Shown one piece after another: positions 1 to 8,546 of a DNA stretch of 64,000 bases. Every line of letters starts with the position of its first letter. The stretch's first letter is position 1. Source of the stretch: Streptomyces sp. ITFR-16 (lineage in GTDB: Bacteria > Actinomycetota > Actinomycetes > Streptomycetales > Streptomycetaceae); assembly GCF_031844705.1 (NCBI RefSeq), contig NZ_CP134609.1:620001-684000 (forward strand). Direction: 5' to 3'. The position numbers were made by a program, and so were the translations under genes. A model generated the notes under the pieces. The model was given only the letters and a program-made list of their open reading frames with translations. It was not told the origin of the DNA and did not search any database.

Positions 1-624
1 TCCATCCTCTCGGTCGGCCTGGTCACCTGGATGGTGTTCTGGATGCGGCGCACGGCCCGCCACCTCAGGAGCGAGCTGCAGGGCAGGCTGGACGCCGCCC
101 TCGCCCTGGGCACCGGCGCACTGGTGATCACCTCGTTCTTCGCCGTGGGCCGCGAGGGGCTGGAGACCTCCCTGTTCATCTGGACCGCCGTCCAGGCCAG
201 CGGCGACGGCGTCCGTCCGCTCGTGGGGGCCGTACTCGGTCTCGCGACCTCCGTGGTTCTGGGCTGGCTGTTCTACAGGGGAGCCCTGCGCATCAACCTG
301 AGCAGGTTCTTCCGCTGGACCGGTGCCATGCTCGTGGTCGTCGCCGCGGGCGTGCTCGCCTACGGGATCCACGACCTCCAGGAGGCCGACCTCCTGCCCG
401 GCCTGCGCCTCCTCGCCTTCGACATCAGTGGCGCCGTCCCGCCCGACTCCTGGTACGGCACCCTGCTGAAGGGCATCCTCAATTTCCAGCCCGACCCGAC
501 CGTCTTCCAGGTCGTCGTCTGGCTGCTCTACCTGATCCCTGTGATGGCGCTCTTCCTCTCCCCCGAGCGCCCTCGCCCGGCCCCCCTGTCCGGGAAACCG
601 GCCGGCAGCCTGACCGCCGAGTGA
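1..624 (+). CDS. efeU: EfeU/FTR1-family iron permease, C-terminal part
   Basis: The reading frame is open from the first base of the window, so the start lies upstream; 207 residues are present. It is an integral membrane protein of the FTR1/EfeU family, which in the EfeUOB system carries ferric iron across the cytoplasmic membrane. The visible REGLE motif (about residues 55-59) is the second of the two glutamate-containing REXXE iron-binding motifs of the family. Several hydrophobic membrane segments are visible before and after it, and the tail is short and proline-rich. The other Efe genes are not in view downstream, so they would lie to the left or elsewhere. Confidence 0.88.
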   Translation, partial: SILSVGLVTWMVFWMRRTARHLRSELQGRLDAALALGTGALVITSFFAVGREGLETSLFIWTAVQASGDGVRPLVGAVLGLATSVVLGWLFYRGALRINLSRFFRWTGAMLVVVAAGVLAYGIHDLQEADLLPGLRLLAFDISGAVPPDSWYGTLLKGILNFQPDPTVFQVVVWLLYLIPVMALFLSPERPRPAPLSGKPAGSLTAE

Positions 625-661
625 ACGCGACGCCGGCTCCGAGCCCCGCCCGGGACGAGAC

Positions 662-1267
662 ATGATGTACGAGAGCAGAAGGCCCGACGCAGACGCGGTC
701 ACGGCCGCGACTCCGCAGGCCGAGCACGCGGTGGAATGGCTGGCCGCCCGCGAGGACGTCGAACAGGTATTCCGCGCGACTCTGGAAGGAATACCGAGCG
801 AGCGGGACGAGCGCCTCGCGCGCATGGCCGACGTCCTCCAGGCCACCGCACAGGGACTGGGTCCGGAGGCGGCGGCCGTGTGGGCCGGCGTGCCCGCGCG
901 TCTCCTCCAGCAGTGGCTGGCCACCGACGCGGCCTTTGCCTCCGCCGTCCGGGCAGCCTCGGCCCTGGCCTCGGCACACGGACTTGCGCCGGGCGGAAGG
1001 AGGACACCGGCGATGCTCCGTGTCGTCGTCCTGGCGCTCAGCAGGGGCGAGACCTTTGACGCGGCGGCCGGCGTGGCGGGGCTGACCCCTCACAAGCTGC
1101 GCCTGCTCTGGCGGGCGTCCCCCACTCTGGTCGCCCTGGTCGAGGCGGCCCGGCGCTCCCGGCCGCGCACCCGGAAGAGCTATGTGCCGGCCGCGTACCG
1201 GCCGCGAAAGCCGGGACGCCCGTCCCCCGGCACCGGATACCGTCTCGTCCAGCGCGACGACGAGTAG
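662..1267 (+). CDS. Hypothetical protein with HTH-like segments
   Basis: A 201-residue soluble protein of no recognised family. Residues about 75-100 (GVPARLLQQW followed by a helix with AFASAV) resemble the small helix-turn-helix of transposase or terminase small-subunit proteins, and residues about 135-160 look like a second similar unit (AGLTPHKLRLLW). The tail is rich in arginine, lysine and proline. It starts 37 bp after the permease stop, with an AGACATG context and no strong ribosome-binding site. DNA binding is an inference from pattern only. An antisense frame here is also open, but that is common at this GC content. Confidence 0.55.
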   Translation: MMYESRRPDADAVTAATPQAEHAVEWLAAREDVEQVFRATLEGIPSERDERLARMADVLQATAQGLGPEAAAVWAGVPARLLQQWLATDAAFASAVRAASALASAHGLAPGGRRTPAMLRVVVLALSRGETFDAAAGVAGLTPHKLRLLWRASPTLVALVEAARRSRPRTRKSYVPAAYRPRKPGRPSPGTGYRLVQRDDE

Positions 1268-1424
1268 GGGTGCGCGGCGGCGGGGGCATCGTGCACATCG
1301 AGGGGTGACGGCCGGTCAGAGGGCACGGTCCCACGGCACCACAGTGGTTCCGGGGGCATCCGGATCGCGTGGTCGGGGCAGGTCACGCGGCACATCCCGG
1401 TCCCACGTCCGACAGCCCGATCCC

Positions 1425-1448
1425 GCATCCGCATCCGCATCCGCATCC
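1425..1448. repeat. Four tandem GCATCC hexamers
   Basis: Four perfect copies of the hexamer GCATCC lie in the 212-bp gap between the hypothetical gene and the M56 peptidase gene. The copy number may vary between strains. The rest of the gap shows no gene. Confidence 0.8.
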
Positions 1449-1479
1449 GCCCAGGCGTAAGCACAGGCACCCGGGCCGG

Positions 1480-2427
1480 TCAGCCGGCACGCACGGCGAC
1501 AGCCGCGTACTCCACGTACTCGTGCACTCCGTAGGCGAGCCCGAGCGCGGTCAGTGCCGCGAGGGCGACGGCGCCCGCCAGGGCGGCGGCCCCGGCGCGC
1601 CGGGCCCGTCCGCGCGGTGCCACCGGCTCGGGGAGGAGCAGGGCCTCGACCCGCCGGGGTACGGGACCGCTCGTCGCCGACAGCAGGGGGTAGCCACTCG
1701 GTCCCGGCCGCCCGTGGGACGAACCGGCCAGGGCCGCCCGGGCGAGGGCCGCGGCCGCGACCCGGCGGTCGCCCACGGCTGTGGCGGCCGCCTCGTCCGC
1801 CCACCGCTCCAGGTGGAACGCCAGTGACTCGCGTACGCCCCGCAGTGCGGGGTGGATCACGGAGGCGAGGTCGGCCACCGCCGAGAGCAGGTGGTGGCGC
1901 CCGGCCAGATGCGCCCGTTCATGGGCCAGAAGCACCTCGCGCTCCCGCGCCTTCAGCGCCCGCACCATGCCGGAGGTCACCACGACCCGGCCGAGGCGTC
2001 CCCGGTGGCCAGGCAGCGCGAACGCGTCCACCCCGGCTCCGGGCACCACGAGGAGATCTCCCTCGCCCGTCCCTCCGGCAGCCGCCAGCCAGGCCCGCCG
2101 GATCAGCGACCAGTGCTGGAGCCGGCGGCGGATCAGCAGCACGAGCTGGGCGAGCAGGACGGCTCCGGCAGCGCAGGCGAACGGCACCGCGGCCGGCCAC
2201 ACCTCCAGCACGCGCGGCAGGGGCACCCGCTCCAGCGAGGCGAGGAACGGTACGTGGAACAGTCCGATCAGCGCCGCCACCGTCCCACCCGCCAGAAGGA
2301 CCGCCGCACCCGTCAGCGCCCAGGAGGCCTCACGCGGCGGCAGCACCCCGGCCAGACGCCGGGCGGCCGGGGCGGCGGCCCAGGGGAACGCGAGCGCCAG
2401 CACGGCCAGGACCAGTACGTACGTCAC
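1480..2427 (-). CDS. M56-family (BlaR1/MecR1-like) membrane metallopeptidase
   Basis: A 315-residue membrane protein of the M56 peptidase family. Hydrophobic segments lie at about residues 1-20, 42-65 and 84-108, then a cytoplasmic zinc-protease domain with the HERAH motif at 179-183, and a last membrane segment near 282-302. In this family the protease relays a signal by cleaving its partner BlaI repressor. It lacks the extracellular penicillin-sensor domain of true BlaR1, so the signal is unknown. Its start overlaps the blaI-like stop by 4 bp, which indicates a co-translated pair. Confidence 0.85.
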   Translation of the reverse strand: MTYVLVLAVLALAFPWAAAPAARRLAGVLPPREASWALTGAAVLLAGGTVAALIGLFHVPFLASLERVPLPRVLEVWPAAVPFACAAGAVLLAQLVLLIRRRLQHWSLIRRAWLAAAGGTGEGDLLVVPGAGVDAFALPGHRGRLGRVVVTSGMVRALKAREREVLLAHERAHLAGRHHLLSAVADLASVIHPALRGVRESLAFHLERWADEAAATAVGDRRVAAAALARAALAGSSHGRPGPSGYPLLSATSGPVPRRVEALLLPEPVAPRGRARRAGAAALAGAVALAALTALGLAYGVHEYVEYAAVAVRAG

Positions 2428-2804
2428 CCGGATTCTTCCTCGGCATCGAGCAGCAGGCGGCGCAGTGTCTCCTCGTCGTCCTCGGACAGCGAGGACACGA
2501 ACCGTTTCAGCACCAGGTCACGGTGCGGCTCGCTCGCCAGCTCGCGATGCATGCGTCCCGCGACGAGTCCTGCCGCGTCCTCGACGGGCTCGTAGGCGAA
2601 GCCGCGCACGGCAGGGACCCGGCGCAGGGTGCCCTTCTCGTACAGACGGGCCAGGATGGTGGCCATCGTCGTCCTGGCCAGCCCCTTGTCCAGAGCGGCG
2701 TTGACCTGCTGCGCGGTCATCGGCTCACCGGCCTCCCACAGCACCGCCAGCACCTCTGCCACGAGCTCGCCGTGTCCACGTCTTTCGTCCCGGCGCTTCG
2801 CCAA
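2424..2804 (-). CDS. BlaI/MecI/CopY-family repressor
   Basis: A 126-residue winged-helix repressor of the BlaI family. The N-terminal half holds the DNA-binding domain (EPMTAQQVNAAL, then an ARTTMATIL recognition region) and the C-terminal half the dimerisation and cleavage region. It is the first gene of a two-gene unit with the M56 peptidase, whose product should inactivate it. Family members repress their own promoter and sometimes remote targets; an imperfect dyad at 2892-2910 is a candidate operator. Confidence 0.88.
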   Translation of the reverse strand: MAKRRDERRGHGELVAEVLAVLWEAGEPMTAQQVNAALDKGLARTTMATILARLYEKGTLRRVPAVRGFAYEPVEDAAGLVAGRMHRELASEPHRDLVLKRFVSSLSEDDEETLRRLLLDAEEESG

Positions 2805-2891
2805 GGCTCTCCATCCTCCCTCACCCGAGTACAGCGAGCCGGGCGACTACCTCCCCAGCCGATGACAACGCCGTACGAGAAGCGCACAGGC

Positions 2892-2910
2892 GACTGTAAG
2901 GCATACCTAA
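2892..2910. promoter_or_regulatory. Candidate operator or weak iron box before the blaI-like gene
   Basis: The sequence GACTGTAAGGCATACCTAA matches the DtxR-family iron-box consensus (TTAGGTTAGCCTAACCTAA type) at about 13 of 19 positions, mostly in the right half. It also contains a GTA-N5-TAC dyad. It sits between the divergent blaI-like and reductase genes. It could serve DmdR/IdeR, BlaI or neither. Confidence 0.3.
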
Positions 2911-3011
2911 TCTACCGGGCCGGGACACGTCACCCGGGGCGGGCGATGAGTTTCGCTGTGACGCCCCGTCCACCTCCACGTACCCGCTCGACCGGACCCG
3001 AGGAGCGCACC

Positions 3012-3590
3012 GTGACCGCCACCTACACCTTCGACGTCTTCTCCACCCTCGACGGCTACGGCCGTCCCGGTACTCCGGACTGGGGCGGCTACTGGGGCAA
3101 GCAGGGCCCCGAGCTGCTCGACCACCGTCTCTCGCTGTACGAGGCCGAGCAGCGGATGGTCTTCGGGGCCCACACGTTCCGGGCGTTCGCGCAGGTGCTG
3201 ACGCCCGCCTTCGCGGAGTCGGGGCGTGACGCCTGGGTCACCCGGATGATGAACCTGCCCGCGACGGTGCTGTCGGCCACCCTGGAGGGACCGCTCGACT
3301 GGCCGGACGCGACCCTCGTGAGCGACGACGCCGTGGACGCCGTCGCCCGGCTGAAGAAGGAGTCCGAGGTGCCGCTGCGCTCGCACGGCAGCATCGCGCT
3401 GAACCGGGCGCTCATGGCCGCCGGACTCGTCGACCGCGTCCAGCTGACCATCTTCCCCGTGATCACCGGGCGGACCGGTGATCACCCGGTCTTCCACGAC
3501 GCGGCCGACTTCGACCTCGAACTGCTCGACAGCCGGACGTTCGACGGCAGCATCCAGGAGCTCACCTACCGGCCCACCCTGCACACCTGA
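3012..3590 (+). CDS. Dihydrofolate reductase / RibD C-terminal family protein
   Basis: A 192-residue protein of the RibD C-terminal/DHFR-like fold, widespread in actinobacteria as single-domain NADPH-binding reductases of unknown substrate. The start DVFSTLDGYG is typical, and SHGSIALNRALMAAGLVD followed by a hydrophobic strand with FPVITG is the family's nucleotide-binding region. The GTG at 3012 is chosen because an AGGAG lies 6 bp before it and family homology begins there, although the frame stays open far upstream. It is monocistronic and divergent from the blaI-like gene. Confidence 0.85.
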   Translation: MTATYTFDVFSTLDGYGRPGTPDWGGYWGKQGPELLDHRLSLYEAEQRMVFGAHTFRAFAQVLTPAFAESGRDAWVTRMMNLPATVLSATLEGPLDWPDATLVSDDAVDAVARLKKESEVPLRSHGSIALNRALMAAGLVDRVQLTIFPVITGRTGDHPVFHDAADFDLELLDSRTFDGSIQELTYRPTLHT

Positions 3591-3624
3591 AGCCCTCCGG
3601 GCACGGCGACCGGCGCAGCGCCCG

Positions 3625-4584
3625 CTACTCGCCGACCAGCAGGATCTTGCCGGTGTGGCCGCCGGCCTCCATCCGCCGGTGCGCCTCGGCGGCCTCGCGC
3701 AGGGGCAGCCGGTCCTCGACGAGGAGGCGGACGGACCCGTTCTCGACCATCGGCCAGATGTTGTCCCGGACTTCGGTGACGACGGCGGCCTTCTGCTCCT
3801 CGGACCGGGTGCGCAGGGTGGTGCCGTACACGGAGAGGCGCTTGAAGACCAGGTCGGCGAGGTTGATCCTGCCGTCCAGGCCGTTCTGCAGGCCGATGAC
3901 GACCAGGCGCCCGTCGACGGCCAGGGAGCGGATGTTGCGTTCGAGGTAGTCGCCGCCGATGACGTCGAGGATCACGTCGAAGGGGCCGTGCTCGGTGAAG
4001 TCCTCGGTCCGGTGGTCGACGGCCGTGTCGGCGCCCAGTGCGCGCGCCCGTGCGACCTTCTCCGGCCCGCCCACCGTGGTGACGACACGGGCCCCGAGCG
4101 CCTTGGCCACCTGGATGGCCATGGAGCCCACACCCCCCAGTCCGCCGTGCACGAGAAGAGTCTCGCCCTCCCGGAGACCGGCGGTCGTGACGAGGTTGGA
4201 CCAGACCGTGGCGGTCACTTCCGGCAGGCCCGCCGCCTCGACCAGGGAGACCCCCCGGGGGACGGGCAGCAACTGCGCGGCGGGGACGGCGACCTTCTGC
4301 GCGTAGCCGCCTCCGGTCAGCAGGGCGCAGACCTCGTCGCCCACGCGCCATCCGGTGACCCCCTGGCCCAGGGCGCCGATGCGGCCGGAGACTTCGAGCC
4401 CCGGGTAGGGCGAGGTACCCGGCGCCAGCGGGTAGAGCCCCATCCGCTGCATCACGTCCGCACGGTTCACGGCGCCGGCCACCACGTCGACGACCACCTC
4501 CCCGGCGGCGGGCTCCGGGTCCTCGACCTGGCTCCACTCCAATACCTCGGGGCCACCGGGTTCCCTGATCGTTATCGCCTTCAT
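3625..4584 (-). CDS. NADPH:quinone oxidoreductase (zinc-independent MDR family)
   Basis: A 319-residue medium-chain dehydrogenase/reductase of the quinone oxidoreductase type, which reduces quinones or enones with NADPH. The N-terminal GroES-like domain starts MKAITI. The cofactor-binding motif GGLGGVGSMAIQVAKALGA sits near residues 148-166. Zinc-ligand cysteines of classical alcohol dehydrogenases are absent. The ATG at 4584 is preceded by GGAGGAACGGAG, which decides the start. It is divergent from the esterase gene, and two 19-bp TetR-type operators lie between the two. Confidence 0.88.
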   Translation of the reverse strand: MKAITIREPGGPEVLEWSQVEDPEPAAGEVVVDVVAGAVNRADVMQRMGLYPLAPGTSPYPGLEVSGRIGALGQGVTGWRVGDEVCALLTGGGYAQKVAVPAAQLLPVPRGVSLVEAAGLPEVTATVWSNLVTTAGLREGETLLVHGGLGGVGSMAIQVAKALGARVVTTVGGPEKVARARALGADTAVDHRTEDFTEHGPFDVILDVIGGDYLERNIRSLAVDGRLVVIGLQNGLDGRINLADLVFKRLSVYGTTLRTRSEEQKAAVVTEVRDNIWPMVENGSVRLLVEDRLPLREAAEAHRRMEAGGHTGKILLVGE

Positions 4585-4642
4585 GACGCTCCGTTCCTCC
4601 GGATCGGGGTGCGGACGGGTCGGGAATGCCCGCCACCCTCGA

Positions 4643-4661
4643 ATGTTTACGGTGCACACAT
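4643..4661. promoter_or_regulatory. 19-bp TetR-type operator A
   Basis: ATGTTTACGGTGCACACAT, an ATGT-N11-ACAT palindrome. It lies in the 272-bp divergent region between the quinone reductase and esterase genes, 28 bp (start to start) from operator B. It belongs to a set of six related sites in this window. Confidence 0.8.
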
Positions 4662-4670
4662 TAGCCGTCC

Positions 4671-4689
4671 ATGTTTACGGCGTCAACAT
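4671..4689. promoter_or_regulatory. 19-bp TetR-type operator B
   Basis: ATGTTTACGGCGTCAACAT, sharing the CGTCAACAT half with operators C and D near 5.9 kb. It is placed to control both the leftward quinone reductase and the rightward esterase. Confidence 0.8.
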
Positions 4690-4856
4690 GCACGCCCGGC
4701 GCACCGCGCGATGCGCGGGGAGGGCCGCCGCGGCGCGGTTGCGCTTCAGGAGCGGGAGACGACGATGGTTCGGGGGGCGGACTCGGGGTGAACAGCAGCC
4801 GCGGCCGGCGAGGCCGTGCGAACAGGGCACTCGCGTGCCCGCGACATGGAGTCGAC

Positions 4857-5831
4857 ATGACCGACCTTCCCCCTCCGATCACCCCCTACCTCGAACCCGC
4901 CGCGAAGGAGCTGTGCGAGGCCACGGATCCGCACCCCCGGATCTACGAGGTCCCCCCGGAGAAGGGCCGCGACATCCTGCTCGGCCTGCAGAGCGACGCG
5001 AGCGTGCCCCGCCCCGAGGTCGACGAGGAGTGGGTCGACGTGGACGCGGGCGAGTGGGGCACGGTCCGCACCCGCATCATCCGGCCCAAGGGGGTCACCG
5101 GCCCGCTGCCGGTGGTGTTCTACATCCACGGCGCCGGCTGGGTCTTCGGCGACGAGAAGACCCACGACCGGCTCTTCCGCGAACTCACGGTCGGCGCCGG
5201 GGCCGCGGGCGTCTTCCCCGTCTACGACCGCGCACCCGAGGCGAAGTACCCCACCCAGGTCGAACAGAACTACGCAGTGGGCCAGTGGGTCGCGCGGCAC
5301 GGCGCCGAACACGGCCTGGACACCTCGCGCATCGCCGTCACCGGCGAGTCGGTCGGCGGCTGCATGTCCGCCGTCTTCGCGCTCATGAACAAGGAGCGCG
5401 GCGGCATCGACCTCAAGGCACAGGTCCTGCTCTACCCGGTGGCCGACGCCGGCTTCGACACCCCGTCCTACCTCCAGTTCGCCGAGGGCTACTACCTCAC
5501 CCGCGACGCCATGAAGTGGTTCTGGGACGCCTACACCACCGACCCCGCCCAGCGCGCCGAACACCACGCCTCCCCGCTCCGGGCCACCCTGGACCAGCTC
5601 AAGGGCCTGCCCACCACCCTGGTCATCACCGACGAGGCCGACGTCCTGCGCGACGAGGGCGAGAGTTACGCCAACAAGCTGCGCGAGGCCGGCGTGGACG
5701 TGACCTCCGTACGCGTCGCGGGCATGGTCCACGACTTCCTCCTCCTGGACAGCCTCCGCGACACCCGCGCCGCCGACGTCGCCCGCAAACTCGCCGTCGA
5801 CGCCCTGCGCACGGCCCTGCACGACGACTGA
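4857..5831 (+). CDS. Alpha/beta hydrolase, hormone-sensitive-lipase-like esterase
   Basis: A 324-residue carboxylesterase of the HSL/acetyl-esterase family. The oxyanion-hole motif appears as HGAGW (the family norm is HGGG) near residue 93, the nucleophile serine lies in GESVGG near 163, and the catalytic Asp and His are likely those in DEADVL and VHDFLLLD in the last third. The ATG at 4857 is chosen because homology begins at MTDLPPP; the frame is open further upstream across the operators. It is probably controlled with its divergent neighbour by the TetR regulator at 12489. Confidence 0.87.
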   Translation: MTDLPPPITPYLEPAAKELCEATDPHPRIYEVPPEKGRDILLGLQSDASVPRPEVDEEWVDVDAGEWGTVRTRIIRPKGVTGPLPVVFYIHGAGWVFGDEKTHDRLFRELTVGAGAAGVFPVYDRAPEAKYPTQVEQNYAVGQWVARHGAEHGLDTSRIAVTGESVGGCMSAVFALMNKERGGIDLKAQVLLYPVADAGFDTPSYLQFAEGYYLTRDAMKWFWDAYTTDPAQRAEHHASPLRATLDQLKGLPTTLVITDEADVLRDEGESYANKLREAGVDVTSVRVAGMVHDFLLLDSLRDTRAADVARKLAVDALRTALHDD

Positions 5832-5864
5832 GACCACCCCCTCGGCCCGGCGGCCCGGGCTCCA

Positions 5865-5883
5865 GTGTTGACGGTGCTTACAT
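5865..5883. promoter_or_regulatory. 19-bp TetR-type operator C
   Basis: GTGTTGACGGTGCTTACAT; its complement reads ATGTAAGCACCGTCAACAC, close to operators D and F. It lies 34 bp after the esterase stop and upstream of the decarboxylase-like gene. Confidence 0.78.
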
Positions 5884-5897
5884 GGCGCGTTAGGTTC

Positions 5898-5916
5898 ATG
5901 TGAGCACCGTCAACAT
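5898..5916. promoter_or_regulatory. 19-bp TetR-type operator D
   Basis: ATGTGAGCACCGTCAACAT, 33 bp from operator C (start to start) and ending 21 bp before the ATG of the downstream gene. It probably overlaps that promoter or its transcription start. Confidence 0.8.
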
Positions 5917-5937
5917 GAGCGCAAGGGAGCAGCCGCG

Positions 5938-6903
5938 ATGTCATCGAACCGACAGGAACCGGGCGGGCGGGAAGCCGGCCGGGCGACGGCCGGCCTTAAG
6001 GACACGGTCGAGGCCGACCTGGGCGGCCGTACGGTCAAGGTCCCCCGAGGGGGTCTGTACGACCGGTACCGGATGGACACCGACCTCGACGAGGTCGCCC
6101 GCGACCCCCGTGTCAGCGGGGTGGACTTCTTCCGGAAGCTGCCCAAGTCCCGGGTCGATTCCCGTATCGGCCCCACCCTCACCCCCAACTTCTACTACCG
6201 GATCTCGACGGCCCGGCTGACGATGCTGGCCCGCTCCCGGGCGATCCGCGCCCGCCTGCCCGAGGAGCTGGCCCCGCTGGAGGTGGCGCCCGGACTCGGC
6301 CTGGTCTCGGTGATGTTCTTCCGCTACGACGTGTGCGACATCGACTTCTACACGGAGGCCGCCGTCGGCATCGCCGTCAGGCCCGCCCGGCACGGAAAGC
6401 TCGGATTCCTCGACCTCGTCACCGGCCTGAAGAACGAGCAGCTCGACTCCTATGTGCTGTCCCTGCCCGTGAGCACGCGGATCGCCCAGGTCCGCGGCCA
6501 CGAAGGCTACGGCTTCCCCAAGTGGGTCACCGACCTCGACGTCGAGGTCAACGCCCAGCGGACGACCGCCCGCGTGGCCACCGACTCCGGCGGCGTCGAC
6601 CTGGCGCTCTCGGCGCGCACGCCGAAGCAGACGGCCTTTCCGAGCGGTGAGCGCGTCGGCTCCCTCACGTCGTACACCTCGATCGACGGCGCCTGGCACT
6701 CCACCCTGAGCCAGACCAACGTGCTCAGCGCCGGGACGACCCGCTCGGCCCGCGGCATCTCGCTCGAGGTCGGCAAGGGCCGTATGGCGGACGACCTGCG
6801 CTCCCTCAGGCCGATCAGGACCATCCAGTTCGACGCCATGACCGAGGGCCAGCTCGCCCTCCACATGCCCGTCCCCACCTCGGTCCCGAGCCGGGACAAG
6901 TAG
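5938..6903 (+). CDS. Acetoacetate-decarboxylase-like protein
   Basis: A 321-residue protein of the acetoacetate decarboxylase superfamily. The segment GHEGYGFPKW around residue 190 corresponds to the family region that carries the Schiff-base lysine, so a catalytic lysine seems present. Members include decarboxylases of beta-keto acids and enzymes with other imine chemistry, so the substrate is open. An AGGGAG ribosome-binding site precedes the ATG. The aldehyde dehydrogenase starts 14 bp downstream, which indicates one operon, and two TetR-type operators lie immediately upstream. Confidence 0.75.
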   Translation: MSSNRQEPGGREAGRATAGLKDTVEADLGGRTVKVPRGGLYDRYRMDTDLDEVARDPRVSGVDFFRKLPKSRVDSRIGPTLTPNFYYRISTARLTMLARSRAIRARLPEELAPLEVAPGLGLVSVMFFRYDVCDIDFYTEAAVGIAVRPARHGKLGFLDLVTGLKNEQLDSYVLSLPVSTRIAQVRGHEGYGFPKWVTDLDVEVNAQRTTARVATDSGGVDLALSARTPKQTAFPSGERVGSLTSYTSIDGAWHSTLSQTNVLSAGTTRSARGISLEVGKGRMADDLRSLRPIRTIQFDAMTEGQLALHMPVPTSVPSRDK

Positions 6904-6917
6904 AAAGGGCCCCCGCC

Positions 6918-8546
6918 GTGACCACCACCGGACACGCCACTCCTCGCACCGCCTCCCCGCGCCCGGGCCTGCCCGCTTCCCTCACCCCGGCCCTGCTCAA
7001 GAGGCTTGCCGCGCGGGTGTCGGCCGGGCCGGAAGCGGCCCGGGTCACCACCACCACCCCCTACAACGGCCTCCCGCTGGCCGACCTGCCGGTGTCGGCC
7101 CCGGCCGACGTCGAGGAGGCGTTCGCCCGTGCCCGTACGGCTCAGACGTCCTGGGCCGCCACCTCGGTCGCCGAGCGCAAGAGGGTCCTGCTGCGCTACC
7201 ACGATCTCGTCCTGGCCCGTCAGGACCAGGCGCTGGACCTCATGCAGGCCGAGAACGGCAAGACCCGCCGCGACGCGTTCCTCGAGGTCGTCGACATCGG
7301 CGTCGTCTCCCGGCACTACGCCCGCGCCGCCGCCAAGTACCTGAGCCCCAAGCGGCGCCGCGGCGCGATCCCCCTGCTGACCCACACCACCGAACTGCGC
7401 CACCCCAAGGGTGTCGTCACCGTGATCTCGCCGTGGAACTACCCGCTCAGCATGGCCGCGAGCGACACCATCGCCGCCCTCATGGCCGGCAACGCCGTCG
7501 TGCAGAAGCCCGACACCCAGACCGCCCTCACCGCTCTGTGGTCCATGGACCTGATGTACGAGGCCGGGCTGCCGGCCGGCGTGTGGCAGATGGTGATCGG
7601 CCAGGGAAGCTCCATCGGCGGCGCGCTGATGGACAACGCCGACTACATGATGTTCACCGGCTCCACCGCCACCGGACGCCGGATCGCGAGCGACGCCGGC
7701 CGGCGCCTCATCGGCGCCTCCCTCGAACTCGGCGGCAAGAACGCCATGATCGTGCTGGACGACGCGCGCATCGACAAGGCCGCCGACGGCGCCGTGGCCG
7801 GCTGCTTCCCCTCGGCGGGCCAGCTGTGCGTCTCCATCGAGCGGCTGTACGTGGCCGAGTCCGTCCGTGACGCGTTCGTCGCCGCCTTCGTCGCCCGTAC
7901 CAAGGCCCTCGAGATCGGTGCGGCGTACGACTACGGCATCGATGTCGGCAGCCTCACCACGCCCTCCCAGCTGAGGACGGTCACCGAACACGTCGAGGAC
8001 GCCGTCGCCAAGGGCGCCACCGTCCTCGCCGGCGGCAGGGCCCGCCCCGATCTGGGGCCGTTGTTCTACGAGCCGACAATCCTCACCGGGGTCACCCCCG
8101 ACATGAAGGTGTACGACCACGAGACGTTCGGCCCCGTCGTCTCGGTCTACTCCTACCGCGACGTCGACGAGGCCGTCACCCTGGCCAACTCCTCGCCCTA
8201 CGGCCTCAATGCCAGTGTCTGGTCGCGCGACGGAGCACGCGGCCGGGCCGTCGCCGCCCGCCTGCACGCCGGCACCGTCAACGTCAACGAGGCCTTCGCC
8301 GCCGCCTGGGGAAGCGTCGACGCGCCGATGGGCGGCATGGGCGACTCGGGACTGGGCCGGCGTCACGGCGCCGACGGCATCCTCAAGTACACCGAGCCCC
8401 AGACCGTCGCCCACCAGCGTCTCCAGGGCTTCACACCGCCGGCCCGCGTCTCCCCCGAGACCTGGGCAGCGCTTCTGACGGCTTCGCTGAAGGTCCTCCG
8501 GGGACCTACGTCCACACGACGGCCACGACGGCCGCGCCGGCCGTGA
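6918..8546 (+). CDS. Succinate-semialdehyde dehydrogenase-type aldehyde dehydrogenase
   Basis: A 542-residue NAD(P)+-dependent aldehyde dehydrogenase, closest in pattern to the GabD2/succinate-semialdehyde group. The SPWNYP motif, FTGSTATGR cofactor loop, ELGGKN general-base glutamate and the nucleophile cysteine in GQLCVS are all present. The GTG start lies 14 bp after the previous stop and follows an AAAGGG site. The last residues are arginine-rich, and the 3' end overlaps the convergent membrane-protein gene by 41 bp, an unusual overlap in this dense layout. It probably oxidises an aldehyde made by the co-regulated enzymes. Confidence 0.88.
   Translation: MTTTGHATPRTASPRPGLPASLTPALLKRLAARVSAGPEAARVTTTTPYNGLPLADLPVSAPADVEEAFARARTAQTSWAATSVAERKRVLLRYHDLVLARQDQALDLMQAENGKTRRDAFLEVVDIGVVSRHYARAAAKYLSPKRRRGAIPLLTHTTELRHPKGVVTVISPWNYPLSMAASDTIAALMAGNAVVQKPDTQTALTALWSMDLMYEAGLPAGVWQMVIGQGSSIGGALMDNADYMMFTGSTATGRRIASDAGRRLIGASLELGGKNAMIVLDDARIDKAADGAVAGCFPSAGQLCVSIERLYVAESVRDAFVAAFVARTKALEIGAAYDYGIDVGSLTTPSQLRTVTEHVEDAVAKGATVLAGGRARPDLGPLFYEPTILTGVTPDMKVYDHETFGPVVSVYSYRDVDEAVTLANSSPYGLNASVWSRDGARGRAVAARLHAGTVNVNEAFAAAWGSVDAPMGGMGDSGLGRRHGADGILKYTEPQTVAHQRLQGFTPPARVSPETWAALLTASLKVLRGPTSTRRPRRPRRP

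Noticed and set aside
1425..1448. CRISPR-like or phase-variation repeat
   Set aside because: It is only four hexamer copies in non-coding DNA, with no spacers and no adjacent frame that could be switched.
1554..3011. Long open frame on the plus strand upstream of the RibD-C-like reductase
   Set aside because: It runs antisense to the M56 and BlaI genes and gives a Pro/Arg-rich translation typical of high-GC shadows. Only the part from 3012 has family homology.
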